Origin: CAG-103 sp963627135
GTDB taxonomy: Bacteria; Bacillota; Clostridia; Oscillospirales; Oscillospiraceae
NCBI GenBank assembly: GCA_963627135.1
Contig: CAVFZY010000003.1
Location: forward strand, 1 to 16,760
Length of the DNA: 16,760 bases
Direction: 5' to 3'
The first letter of the stretch is position 1; every line of letters starts with the position of its first letter. This document shows, in pieces, positions 6,806 through 12,905 of the stretch. The position numbers and the translations under genes are program-made. A model generated the notes under the pieces. The model did not search any database. It was not told where the DNA came from and worked only from the letters and a program-made list of their open reading frames with translations.

Positions 6806-7234
6806 TCAGTTTTCTTCGGTTTTTGAACTGCGGAAGGCAAAAAAGCGCTGGCCTAGGTAGTTCAGGCCGGTAAAGAGCACCATGCCGACAAGCATAGCCA
6901 CATTGTCGCGCGTGCTCACCGCAGCGCCGGAAAGCAGATACAAACACAGCGGTTTTGCGATGCCGTAGGCGATCAGGTAGCACACGGCGATGTTCGCCGC
7001 GAAGCGCACGGCCTGCCCCGCGCCGCGCTCCCGGCTCTGAAACGTAAAGTGCTTGTTGAGGAAAAAGCTCAAAATGCTCGTGAGCACGTAGTTTGCCGCC
7101 GAGGACACCCAGTAGGAGCAGCCGGCAAGGTTATACAGTCCAAACATGATGCCCATGCCGACGAGCGTGTTGACCACGCCGACGAGCAGGAACTTCCACA
7201 GCTTCGCGTCAAAGAGCGTGCGCAGGCGCTTCAA
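6806..7234 (-). CDS. GtrA family membrane protein
   Basis: A 142-aa protein with four predicted membrane helices and the GtrA pattern: an N-terminal FLLVGVVNTLVG helix, a Ser-rich second helix ending in FFLNKHFTF, and a final helix followed by a basic QRFFAF. GtrA proteins are thought to help move or position undecaprenyl-linked sugars across the membrane. The start is a TTG whose second and third bases overlap the TGA of the upstream glycosyltransferase (TTGA), with GGAGG/GGAG upstream; no better ATG exists before the first helix. Coupling to a GT2 gene is the standard GtrA-GtrB arrangement. The sugar and acceptor are unknown. Confidence 0.9.
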   Translation of the reverse strand: MKRLRTLFDAKLWKFLLVGVVNTLVGMGIMFGLYNLAGCSYWVSSAANYVLTSILSFFLNKHFTFQSRERGAGQAVRFAANIAVCYLIAYGIAKPLCLYLLSGAAVSTRDNVAMLVGMVLFTGLNYLGQRFFAFRSSKTEEN

Positions 7235-8193
7235 AGCTCCGCCTCCCGGTCATCGAGCTCCGTCTCGATGCGGTAGCGCGGGCGTGCCTTCGTCTCGAGA
7301 TAGATCTTGCCGATGTACTCCCCCACCACGCCGATGGCCAGCAGCTGCAGCCCGCCGATGGCCCAGATGGACACGGCGAGACTCGACCACCCGGCAACGG
7401 TGTGGCCGGTGAAATAGCGCACGAGAAAATAGATGAGCATGGCGATGCTGACAAGGAACATCACGATGCCGATGCGCGTGATGAGCCGCAGCGGCGAGAC
7501 CGTCAGCGACGACACGCCCTCCCACGCGAACGAAAGCATCTTGCGCAGCGGGTACTTGCTTTTTCCCGCAAAGCGCCTGCCGCGCTCGTAATACACGACC
7601 GCACTCGGGTAGCCCACGAGCGGCACGAGCCCGCGTAGGAACAGATTGACCTCTTGATACTCCGCGAGCGCATCGAGCGCGCGGCGGCTCATGAGCCGGT
7701 AGTCGGCATGGTTATACACCACGTCCGCGCCGAGTGCGCGCAGTAGACGGTAATACCCCTGCGCGGTGGCGCGCTTGAAGGCAGAGTCCTGCTTCCGGCT
7801 CGCGCGCACGCCGTAGACGACGTCATTGCCGTCCTGAAAGGCCGCGAGCATAGCGTCGATGGCGTCAATGTCGTCCTGCAGATCGGCGTCCATGGAGATG
7901 ACGCAGTCGGCGTGGTCGCGCAGCGTCATCAGGCCGCACAGCAGCGCGTTCTGGTGGCCGCGGTTGCGGGACAGACGGATGCCGGAAAAGACCGCATCGC
8001 GCGCGTGCAGGCCGGAAATGAGCTGCCAGGTGGCGTCCTTCGAGCCGTCGTCGATAAAGCAGATGCGGCTCATGGGGCTGATCGTCCCGGCGGCGCGCAG
8101 GGCGGTGAATTTCTCCCGCAGGCGGCGCGCCGTCTCCGGCAGGACTGCCTCCTCGTTATAACAGGGGATCGCAAGATAGAGCGTCACGGACAT
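7231..8193 (-). CDS. GT2 glycosyltransferase, DPM1/GtrB-like (polyprenyl-phosphate sugar synthase)
   Basis: A 320-aa protein. Residues 1-235 are a GT-A fold with IPCYNEE (9-15), FIDDGS (46-51), the metal-binding DADLQD (102-107) and the KSKYPLRK segment (211-218). Two C-terminal membrane helices follow (about 241-260 and 269-292) and then a basic/acidic tail. This is the GtrB/CsbB-like class that transfers a sugar from a nucleotide donor to undecaprenyl phosphate. The ATG at 8191-8193 has GGGAGG eight bases upstream; a longer frame to 8355 reads into mnmA and lacks an SD. It overlaps the GtrA start by the TTGA junction and begins 29 bp after the mnmA stop. Confidence 0.93.
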   Translation of the reverse strand: MSVTLYLAIPCYNEEAVLPETARRLREKFTALRAAGTISPMSRICFIDDGSKDATWQLISGLHARDAVFSGIRLSRNRGHQNALLCGLMTLRDHADCVISMDADLQDDIDAIDAMLAAFQDGNDVVYGVRASRKQDSAFKRATAQGYYRLLRALGADVVYNHADYRLMSRRALDALAEYQEVNLFLRGLVPLVGYPSAVVYYERGRRFAGKSKYPLRKMLSFAWEGVSSLTVSPLRLITRIGIVMFLVSIAMLIYFLVRYFTGHTVAGWSSLAVSIWAIGGLQLLAIGVVGEYIGKIYLETKARPRYRIETELDDREAEL

Positions 8194-8222
8194 GGCCGCG
8201 CCTCCCTTCCAAAAATCACAGT

Positions 8223-9311
8223 TCAGTCGATCGTGCCGCCGCCGAGCACCGTGTCCCCGTCGTAGAAAACGACGGCCTGACCGCGCGTGATGGCGCGCTG
8301 CGGGGTGGCAAACGACACATGTACCGTGTCCGGCCCAGTGGCCGTGACGGTACACGGCTGCTCCGGTTGCCGGTAGCGGATGCGAGCCGTCACGCGCAGC
8401 GGCACGCCCGGCACATCGCCGGAGATCCAGTTGCAGCCGCTCGCGTCCAGCTCGGTCGAAAACAGGTCGTCATTGCGGCCGAGCACGACCTCGTTGTTCG
8501 GCACGTCGATGCTGCAGACGTACAGCGGCGCCTCGGCCGCGATGCCGAGCCCGCGGCGCTGGCCGATCGTGTAGTGGATGATGCCGCAGTGCGTGCCGAG
8601 CACCTTGCCCTGCGTGTCCACAAAGCGGCCGGGCTCGCTGTGCGCACCCGTTAGCCGCTCGACCGCGGCGGCATAGTCGCCGTCCGGCACGAAGCAGATG
8701 TCCTGACTGTCGTGCTTGTGCGCGTTACAAAAGCCGTGCGCCTCGGCGATTTCACGCGCCTCGGTCTTGTGCAGGCCGCCGAGCGGAAAGCACGTGTGCG
8801 CGAGCTGCTCCTGCGTGAGCCAGGCGAGCACGTAGCTCTGATCTTTGGATGTGTCCACGGCCTTTTTGAGCGTGTAGCGCCCGTCCGGCAGCTGCTCGAT
8901 GCGGGCGTAGTGCCCGGTCGCCAGCACCTCACACCCGAGCGCGCGGGCACGCGTCTCGAGCAGGCCGAATTTCAGATACCGGTTGCAGTCCAGACAGGGA
9001 TTCGGCGTCGCGCCGCGCTGATAGGCCGCGGCAAAGCGCGCCATGACCTGCTCACGGAACGCATCCTTATAATTAAAGACATAGTACGGCATGCCCAGCG
9101 CATAGGCCACGCGGCGGGCATCCTCCACATCGTCGAGCGCGCAGCAGGTGTGGCCGCGCGGCACGCCGGCGTCCTCGTTTTCATACAGCTTCATGGTCAC
9201 GCCCATACAGTCGTAACCCGCCTGCTGCATCAGGTATGCCGTCACGCTCGAATCCACGCCGCCGCTCATGGCGATCATTGCCTGCTGGTGGCCGTTGCTT
9301 TCCGTCTGCAT
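8223..9311 (-). CDS. mnmA: tRNA-specific 2-thiouridylase MnmA
   Basis: The 362-aa cytoplasmic enzyme adds sulfur to U34 of tRNA-Lys, -Glu and -Gln, using ATP and a persulfide relay. It has the PP-loop SGGVDSS (16-22), the catalytic cysteine Cys106 in NPCLDCN, the second catalytic cysteine Cys206 in DSQDICFV, and the C-terminal beta-barrel region with TIGQRRGLG (248-256). Length fits the family (about 355-375). The start has GAGG seven to eight bases upstream and a consensus promoter just before it. No cysteine desulfurase lies next to it in the window; instead it is followed by a glycosyltransferase pair. Confidence 0.97.
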   Translation of the reverse strand: MQTESNGHQQAMIAMSGGVDSSVTAYLMQQAGYDCMGVTMKLYENEDAGVPRGHTCCALDDVEDARRVAYALGMPYYVFNYKDAFREQVMARFAAAYQRGATPNPCLDCNRYLKFGLLETRARALGCEVLATGHYARIEQLPDGRYTLKKAVDTSKDQSYVLAWLTQEQLAHTCFPLGGLHKTEAREIAEAHGFCNAHKHDSQDICFVPDGDYAAAVERLTGAHSEPGRFVDTQGKVLGTHCGIIHYTIGQRRGLGIAAEAPLYVCSIDVPNNEVVLGRNDDLFSTELDASGCNWISGDVPGVPLRVTARIRYRQPEQPCTVTATGPDTVHVSFATPQRAITRGQAVVFYDGDTVLGGGTID

Positions 9312-9345
9312 CTGTGCACCTCGTTTTCCTCGGTATTCTCTTTAG

Positions 9346-9373
9346 ATTATACCGCGCAGCCCCGGCTTGTCAA
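9346..9373 (-). promoter_or_regulatory. Promoter of mnmA operon
   Basis: On the minus strand TTGACA (9373-9368), a 16-bp spacer and TATAAT (9351-9346) form a perfect consensus pair 35 bases before the mnmA start. No operator-like palindrome is evident, which suits constitutive expression. Confidence 0.92.
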
Positions 9374-9378
9374 CGCAA

Positions 9379-9407
9379 AACACCCCGTCTGCACGCGGCA
9401 GACGGGG
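9379..9407 (-). terminator. Terminator of the DUF975 gene
   Basis: A perfect 10-bp stem (CCCCGTCTGC, 9383-9392, with 9398-9407) and a 5-nt loop are followed on the minus strand by TGTTTTG. It separates the DUF975 transcript from the mnmA promoter, which starts six bases further on. Confidence 0.85.
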
Positions 9408-9425
9408 GAAGGCAGGGCAAAACCG

Positions 9426-10184
9426 TCAGGACTGCGGATCATTCGGGAGATCGGTGAACGAGCCCTCATAAATGCGCGGGCCGCCCTGTACGCCGACAAG
9501 CCGGTTATAATAATTTGCGTTCGTGATGGCGCGGTACGGGTCGAGCCAGATGGACGCGGGCGCAAACAGGGCGCTCAGCAGCATCCAGCCGAGAAAGCTC
9601 AGGTCCAGGACAAAGAGTTCCCACTTATGGCCGCGCATGAGCTGGCCGCTCTCACGCAGGCACTGCCAGGCGGACTTCTCCGGGTGGTCGAGCAGCAGGT
9701 ACAGCGCCTGCCGGTAGCGGTAGGCCGCGATCATGCCCGGAACGACTAGCAGCAGGCTCCACAGGAACACAAGCAGCCTCTGCAAAACTGCCAGCCACAG
9801 CACGCGGAAGAAGATGCCGAACCCGTCAAAGAGATTGCCGATCTCGGCCTTTTCGTCCCGGCTGACGTGCAGCGAGAAGATCACGAAGCCGACGCTGACC
9901 ATATAGCTCATGATCTCCAGCGCAACGACGAGCGCGACCGCAACACCGGACACACTGTAGTGCTCAAAGAAGCTGATGTATGCCTGCTCGACGGCCTCGG
10001 TGCCGAACTGTGCGGCGTTCGTCAGCGCCGTGGTCAGGCGGTCGGCACCCATCAGGTACGACGAGAGCGTCGAGATGAGCAGGCCGAGGGCAAAGATGAT
10101 CAGCGCCGCGAGGATCGGGCTCGGGCGATAGCCGGCAGCGCGCCGGCGGGCGTCTGCTTTGAGCGCAGCACGGTTCAAATCCAT
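9426..10184 (-). CDS. DUF975 family membrane protein
   Basis: A 252-aa polytopic protein with about five to six hydrophobic segments. A conserved-looking N-terminal MDLNRAALKADAR is followed by a membrane helix. The central and C-terminal parts carry the motifs I associate with DUF975: LVVPGMIAAYRYRQA, LRESGQLMRGHKWELFVLDLSFLGW and a final PYRAITNANYYNRL. The biochemical function of the family is unknown. I start at the ATG at 10182-10184, with GGAG eleven bases upstream; the ATG 13 codons earlier has no SD. It is a single-gene transcript with its own promoter and terminator, next to but divergent from a tRNA-Leu gene. Confidence 0.85.
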   Translation of the reverse strand: MDLNRAALKADARRRAAGYRPSPILAALIIFALGLLISTLSSYLMGADRLTTALTNAAQFGTEAVEQAYISFFEHYSVSGVAVALVVALEIMSYMVSVGFVIFSLHVSRDEKAEIGNLFDGFGIFFRVLWLAVLQRLLVFLWSLLLVVPGMIAAYRYRQALYLLLDHPEKSAWQCLRESGQLMRGHKWELFVLDLSFLGWMLLSALFAPASIWLDPYRAITNANYYNRLVGVQGGPRIYEGSFTDLPNDPQS

Positions 10185-10202
10185 TTTGATCACAACTCCG
10201 TT

Positions 10203-10217
10203 CCCGGCACGGCCGGG
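10203..10217 (-). other. Leader hairpin of the DUF975 gene
   Basis: CCCGGC/GCCGGG forms a 6-bp GC-rich stem with a 3-nt loop. It sits between the likely transcription start and the SD of the DUF975 gene. On the plus strand it is followed by a T-rich run, so it could also stop antisense transcription. It may shape translation of the mRNA; nothing more can be read from it. Confidence 0.4.
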
Positions 10218-10225
10218 TTTCATTT

Positions 10226-10250
10226 TTTATCAGTATAGTATACCAGATGC
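10226..10250 (-). promoter_or_regulatory. Likely extended -10 promoter of the DUF975 gene
   Basis: On the minus strand TGGTATACTATACT holds a TG-N-TATACT extended -10 box, with a second TATACT five bases later. A weak TTCAAA lies 15 bp upstream as the only -35 candidate. It is placed correctly for a short leader before the ATG at 10184. Confidence 0.55.
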
Positions 10251-10334
10251 CGCCGGGTTTGAACACCCGGGGCGGGAAAAATTCACGCTTTCGACACACG
10301 TTGCGATTTTTTCGGAAAGTTGCGGAAAATAAGC

Positions 10335-10363
10335 TTGACAATCCGCGCGTGAAATGCTATATT
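10335..10363 (+). promoter_or_regulatory. Promoter of tRNA-Leu
   Basis: TTGACA (10335-10340), a 17-bp spacer and TATATT (10358-10363) form a near-consensus promoter 27 bp before the mature 5' end of the tRNA. Confidence 0.9.
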
Positions 10364-10390
10364 AAACAAGCTTTGAACGACAAAGCCTAT

Positions 10391-10478
10391 GCGCGAGTGG
10401 TGGAATTGGCAGACTCGCTAGATTCAGGTTCTAGTGTCCACTCCGGACGTGCGGGTTCAAGTCCCGCCTCGCGCACCA
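10391..10478 (+). tRNA. tRNA-Leu (anticodon CAG)
   Basis: An 88-nt cloverleaf including an encoded CCA. The acceptor arm GCGCGAG (10391-10397) pairs with CTCGCGC (10468-10474), followed by A and CCA. The anticodon stem CTAGA/TCTAG encloses the loop TTCAGGT with CAG at 10425-10427. The long variable arm (GTGTCC/GGACGT region) and the T arm GCGGG-TTCAAGT-CCCGC mark it as a type II leucine tRNA. It reads CUG codons. It has its own promoter and terminator. Confidence 0.97.
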
Positions 10479-10485
10479 AACCAAT

Positions 10486-10536
10486 ATAATCCGAACCTAT
10501 TTCCAATCGGTGATGGGTTCGGATTATTGCTTTTCT
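10486..10536 (+). terminator. Terminator after tRNA-Leu
   Basis: A perfect 12-bp stem (ATAATCCGAACC, 10486-10497, with 10516-10527) with an 18-nt loop is followed by TGCTTTTCTTT. It begins eight bases after the encoded CCA. Confidence 0.88.
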
Positions 10537-10631
10537 TTGACCGCTACGAAACCACCCATTTCCGCAACGGGGTGAAGCGCAAGCCGACCTCCAAGCCGAG
10601 AGGCCCCCGGAAGAAGAAACAGGCCCCATAA
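10533..10631 (+). pseudogene. Possible C-terminal gene fragment with a basic tail
   Basis: Immediately after the tRNA terminator a frame ends at TAA 10629-10631 and encodes RYETTHFRNGVKRKP, then SKPRGPRKKKQAP. This Lys/Arg/Pro-rich tail looks like the end of a nucleic-acid-binding protein. There is no start codon or SD of its own, because upstream the frame runs back through the terminator and tRNA. A terminator follows within 10 bases, as it would after a real gene. I read it as a remnant joined to the tRNA flank, perhaps of a mobile element; the family is not recognised. Confidence 0.35.
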
Positions 10632-10636
10632 ACGCA

Positions 10637-10679
10637 AAAAGGGCGGGCGCAGCCGTTTACACGGTGCGTCCGCCCTTTT
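10637..10679. terminator. Bidirectional terminator
   Basis: A long GC-rich stem (10641-10656 with 10661-10675, one bulged G and a G-T pair) has loop TTAC and is flanked by AAAAA on the left and TTTT on the right, so it can stop transcription from both sides. It lies between the convergent plus-strand fragment and the 60-aa minus-strand gene. Confidence 0.88.
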
Positions 10680-10681
10680 CG

Positions 10682-10864
10682 TCATTTCTTCGTTTCGGCC
10701 TCCTGCCTCTCCGCTTCCCTTTGCTTCTTCCATTCAGCAAATTCCCGCTGGCCCTCCTCGCTCTCATAGAAAGTGAGGATGTCCGGCATGATACAGCGGG
10801 CTATCGCCTCAATCTGGTGCTGTGGAATATCGGAGTTGTTAATGAGTTTTTTTCTTCTGCCCAA
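10682..10864 (-). CDS. Small charged protein of unknown function (mobile-element type)
   Basis: A 60-aa protein starting with basic GRRKKLINN, followed by IPQHQIEAIARCIMPDILTFYES and a highly charged helix (EEGQREFAEWKKQREAERQEAE). The start is TTG, well supported by GGAGG five to six bases upstream. It has no membrane segment. Small proteins of this look are, from memory, frequent in clostridial conjugative and mobilisable elements, but I cannot assign a function. It follows a broken coiled-coil gene by 28 bp on the same strand and is followed by a strong terminator. Probably a real, expressed gene in a decayed element. Confidence 0.65.
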   Translation of the reverse strand: MGRRKKLINNSDIPQHQIEAIARCIMPDILTFYESEEGQREFAEWKKQREAERQEAETKK

Positions 10865-10892
10865 ATGTACCTCCGTGTTTCTAAAAAATCAA

Positions 10893-11048
10893 TTATCGCT
10901 GGTAATCTTTGGAGCACAGTCGATCCCGATGCAGTTTTTTCAATGCTTGCCGGATTTCTGGAGGGATACCGTCTATGAACTGCCGTAGCTGTTCGTTTTC
11001 CTGCTTGAGCTTCGCAGCTTCTAGCTGTTTTTTGATGCGGAATCTTTT
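10893..11048 (-). pseudogene. 5'-truncated coiled-coil gene fragment
   Basis: The minus strand encodes 51 residues: KRFRIKKQLEAAKLKQ, then ENEQLRQFIDGIPPEI and RQALKKLHRDRLCSKDYQR, ending at TAA 10893-10895. Codon pattern and the amphipathic heptads (LEAAKLKQENEQLRQF) are those of a genuine protein C-terminus. There is no start: an in-frame TAG lies directly before the first Lys (11049-11051), and the sequence beyond is unrelated. The stop is followed 28 bp later by the 60-aa gene. I read it as the surviving C-terminus of a longer gene cut by recombination near 11050. Family not recognised; a mobilisation or DNA-binding protein is possible. Confidence 0.6.
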
Positions 11049-11066
11049 CTAAATGGCAAACTTCGT

Positions 11067-11615
11067 ATGATGTCCTTATATCATTATCGTACACAAGTAG
11101 AAAATGAACATGGCCGCAAAGATAAATATGAGGGTACGCAAAAGCTTTGGCAAGGACAAAATACAACATTAACAATCAACGGTCAAACGATAGAGGGGCT
11201 ATTATCTGTTTCTTTACGAATGGATAGCTATGAGAACAAGACGAAAATCTGTTGTTGCACAACCTTGTGTCACAACGGGAATACCATCAACGGACTTGAT
11301 GCTCTTTCTCAATTCTCTCTCCCCTACTGCGTGATTTTTTCTGACCCCAACAAATTTATAGACAAATTCAAAAGTGCTGCAAAAGGAATGGACTATGCGT
11401 TTGGAAAGGTATCGTTTTATAATCCTAAAACCTATAATGGTGATGTACACGCCTTTATGAAACCAGAGTCGTACGCATGGCAAAATGAATATAGGCTAAC
11501 TTTACAATCAGATGCCGAAGATCCATTTTTGCTGAATATAGGTGATCTACATGATATTGCAACTCTATTTGAAACAGAAATTCTCATCAAGGAACTGTCA
11601 AAGATCGAGAATTAA
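11067..11615 (+). CDS. Unknown protein, probably missing its N-terminus
   Basis: The frame runs from an in-frame stop at 11022 to TAA 11613-11615; the first ATG at 11067 gives 182 aa but has no SD. The protein is soluble, with a Cys-rich CCCTTLC (62-68), YCVIFSDPNKFIDKF (87-101) and a C-terminal block FMKPESYAWQNEYRLTL (130-146) followed by LLNIGDLHDIATLF. That last arrangement (Phe-x-Lys, YxWQxEYR, IGDL.DIA) recalls the C-terminal half of DUF2971-like proteins often found in accessory and defence islands; this is a resemblance from memory only. The start coincides with the break in the neighbouring minus-strand fragment, so I suspect a 5' deletion. It ends at a strong shared terminator. Confidence 0.55.
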   Translation: MMSLYHYRTQVENEHGRKDKYEGTQKLWQGQNTTLTINGQTIEGLLSVSLRMDSYENKTKICCCTTLCHNGNTINGLDALSQFSLPYCVIFSDPNKFIDKFKSAAKGMDYAFGKVSFYNPKTYNGDVHAFMKPESYAWQNEYRLTLQSDAEDPFLLNIGDLHDIATLFETEILIKELSKIEN

Positions 11616-11618
11616 ATA

Positions 11619-11661
11619 AGAAAAGGTGGCAACCGCTTATTTTGCGGTTGCCACCTTTTCT
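11619..11661. terminator. Bidirectional terminator between convergent genes
   Basis: A perfect 18-bp stem (11619-11636 with 11644-11661) with loop TTATTTT has an AGAAAA/TTTTCT base, so it works both ways. The last seven codons and part of the stop of the XRE gene on the minus strand are inside the structure, and the plus-strand gene stops four bases before it. Confidence 0.93.
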
Positions 11662-11969
11662 ATTGCTCGTATAATTTCTTCTGTCAACTCAACATATGGC
11701 TCCGAAAAACGGCTAAGTGCTGTTTGCACAGGATCGGACAATTGTGCAGAGGATGCTTTCCCCAGCAGGATATAATCAGCAGACAAGTCAAACCGATTGC
11801 AAATTTTGAACAGTGTTTCAGCTGACATTCCCTTTTTCCCATTTTCGATTTCAGCAAGGAATTGAGGCGATATGCCGACTTGCTCCGCAAACTGTTCTCG
11901 TGTCATTTCCAATTGTGAGCGAACCCGCCGCAGCCGCTTACCGACTTGCTCTAAAGATAATTCCTTCAC
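11637..11969 (-). CDS. XRE family HTH transcriptional regulator
   Basis: A 110-aa protein. Residues 8-65 form a Cro/C1-type helix-turn-helix: GKRLRRVRSQLEMTREQFAEQ, then GISPQFLAEIENGKKGMSAETL, with a following helix ending in LSADYILLG. The C-terminal 40 residues (SRFSEPYVELTEEIIRAIEKV) are helical and may serve dimerisation. The start is GTG with GGAGG seven bases upstream. It is divergent from the zinc-ribbon gene run, and the shared intergenic region contains a 9-bp inverted repeat that overlaps both -10 boxes. This suits a repressor controlling itself and its neighbours, an inference. Such regulators are common in clostridial mobile islands. Confidence 0.88.
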   Translation of the reverse strand: MKELSLEQVGKRLRRVRSQLEMTREQFAEQVGISPQFLAEIENGKKGMSAETLFKICNRFDLSADYILLGKASSAQLSDPVQTALSRFSEPYVELTEEIIRAIEKVATAK

Positions 11970-11990
11970 CGCCTCACCTCCAACAATTGT

Positions 11991-12030
11991 ATTATAGCTA
12001 TTGCTTTCAGCGTATTAAATAAGCTATAAT
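11991..12030. promoter_or_regulatory. Divergent promoter region with inverted repeat
   Basis: ATTATAGCT at 11991-11999 and AGCTATAAT at 12022-12030 are exact reverse complements. Each contains a TATAAT box facing outward. On the plus strand TTGCTT (12001-12006) with an 18-bp spacer is a plausible -35; on the minus strand the -35 (TTTAAT, 17-bp spacer) is weak. The repeat could be both the pair of -10 boxes and an operator for the XRE repressor. Confidence 0.6.
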
Positions 12031-12168
12031 ATAGTTGTTGCTGCTGTTAGCGTAACCAGAAGTTGCAAAAAAATAAGCACGCAACTTATGAGTGCAAAGA
12101 TGTCAAAGAGAATTAATGGTTTGCAACCTTGAAAAGCACTATAATATTTGTCGAAGGGAGGAAGGAAT
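12031..12168 (+). promoter_or_regulatory. Leader of the zinc-ribbon gene run
   Basis: A 138-base stretch without a gene. It holds a 7-bp inverted repeat (AAGTTGC 12060-12066 with GCAACTT 12081-12087), several TTGCAA-like words, and a second TATAAT at 12140-12145 close to the SD without a good -35. Nothing in it matches a riboswitch class I know. Confidence 0.35.
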
Positions 12169-12888
12169 ATGACCTTTTCAGAGAAATTGTTGCTGCTTAG
12201 GCGGCAAAAGGGAATGTCACAGGAGCAACTTGCAGAAATGCTCGATGTATCCCGGCAATCGGTTTCAAAATGGGAAGCACAGCAAACACTGCCGGAGCCA
12301 AGTAAAATCATCCTTATAAGCGAGATATTCGGGGTGTCTATCGATCAATTGCTTAAAGATGATTTATCTGTTGTCGATCAGAGTACAACAACGATAGATC
12401 CAGAGGTTGTTGATACTGCTCCAGCAGCGGTGAAATTGGATGTTATGTTCTGTACGAAATGTGGAAAGGAAAACCGGGCGGATAGTGCATTCTGCGGTTA
12501 CTGTGGAAACCCATTTACCTCTTTTGTAGCAGACAAGCCAGAAACGGGGGAACTCACAAAAACGGATATGGACCTGGCTTACTACAAAACCAATCTGCAA
12601 ATGCAGCAACAAGCCTTGCAGATGCAACAGCAGGAATTAGAGGAAGCACGAAAACAAACGAAGCAGCAGCGTCAACAGCTCCGGCTTCAGCGCAAACAGT
12701 ACGATGAGATGATGAAATGCCCTCGTTGTGGATCAACTTCATTGTCCGGCAACAAAAAGGGATATGGTGTCGGAAAAGGCGTTGTAGGTGCCGCCATTTT
12801 TGGGCCGCTGGGTCTGGTGGCAGGAAATATCGGATCCGGCAAAGTCATGGTTACTTGTATGAAATGTGGATACAAATTCAAACGATAG
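12169..12888 (+). CDS. XRE regulator fused to zinc ribbon, coiled coil and a glycine-zipper-split zinc ribbon
   Basis: A 239-aa multidomain protein. Residues 1-63 are an XRE HTH (LLRRQKGMSQEQLAEMLDVS, SVSKWEAQQTLPEP). A zinc ribbon follows with Cys95, Cys98, Cys109 and Cys112. Residues 138-182 form a Gln-rich coiled coil. The C-terminus is a second ribbon, Cys184/Cys187 and Cys230/Cys233, whose halves are separated by a glycine-rich hydrophobic stretch (GVGKGVVGAAIFGPLGLVAG, 200-219) that looks like a membrane-inserting or self-associating glycine zipper. The ATG at 12169 has GGGAGGAAGG upstream; the TTG at 12148 is not preferred. Two more zinc-ribbon genes follow at once, so it is probably their regulator. 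Function of the split ribbon is unknown. Confidence 0.85.
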   Translation: MTFSEKLLLLRRQKGMSQEQLAEMLDVSRQSVSKWEAQQTLPEPSKIILISEIFGVSIDQLLKDDLSVVDQSTTTIDPEVVDTAPAAVKLDVMFCTKCGKENRADSAFCGYCGNPFTSFVADKPETGELTKTDMDLAYYKTNLQMQQQALQMQQQELEEARKQTKQQRQQLRLQRKQYDEMMKCPRCGSTSLSGNKKGYGVGKGVVGAAIFGPLGLVAGNIGSGKVMVTCMKCGYKFKR

Positions 12889-12905
12889 AGGATGGAGGGA
12901 ATAAA

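Noticed and set aside
8194..8355. N-terminal extension of the glycosyltransferase frame
   Set aside because: The extra residues overlap the mnmA 3' end and lie before the GT2 beta-strand; GGGAGG marks the ATG at 8193.
8712..9749. Long plus-strand open frame of 345 codons across mnmA and the DUF975 gene
   Set aside because: It is antisense to two clear genes in GC-rich DNA, crosses a promoter and a terminator, and its product is Arg/Ala/His-rich without domains.
10253..10270. Hairpin CCGGGT/ACCCGG upstream of the DUF975 promoter considered as a terminator
   Set aside because: No T run on either strand and no gene that would end there; left uncalled.
10801..11175. Minus-strand 124-codon frame overlapping the coiled-coil fragment
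   Set aside because: It spans the presumed junction and two real reading frames, lacks an SD, and the other minus frame (10893-11048) has the convincing protein sequence.
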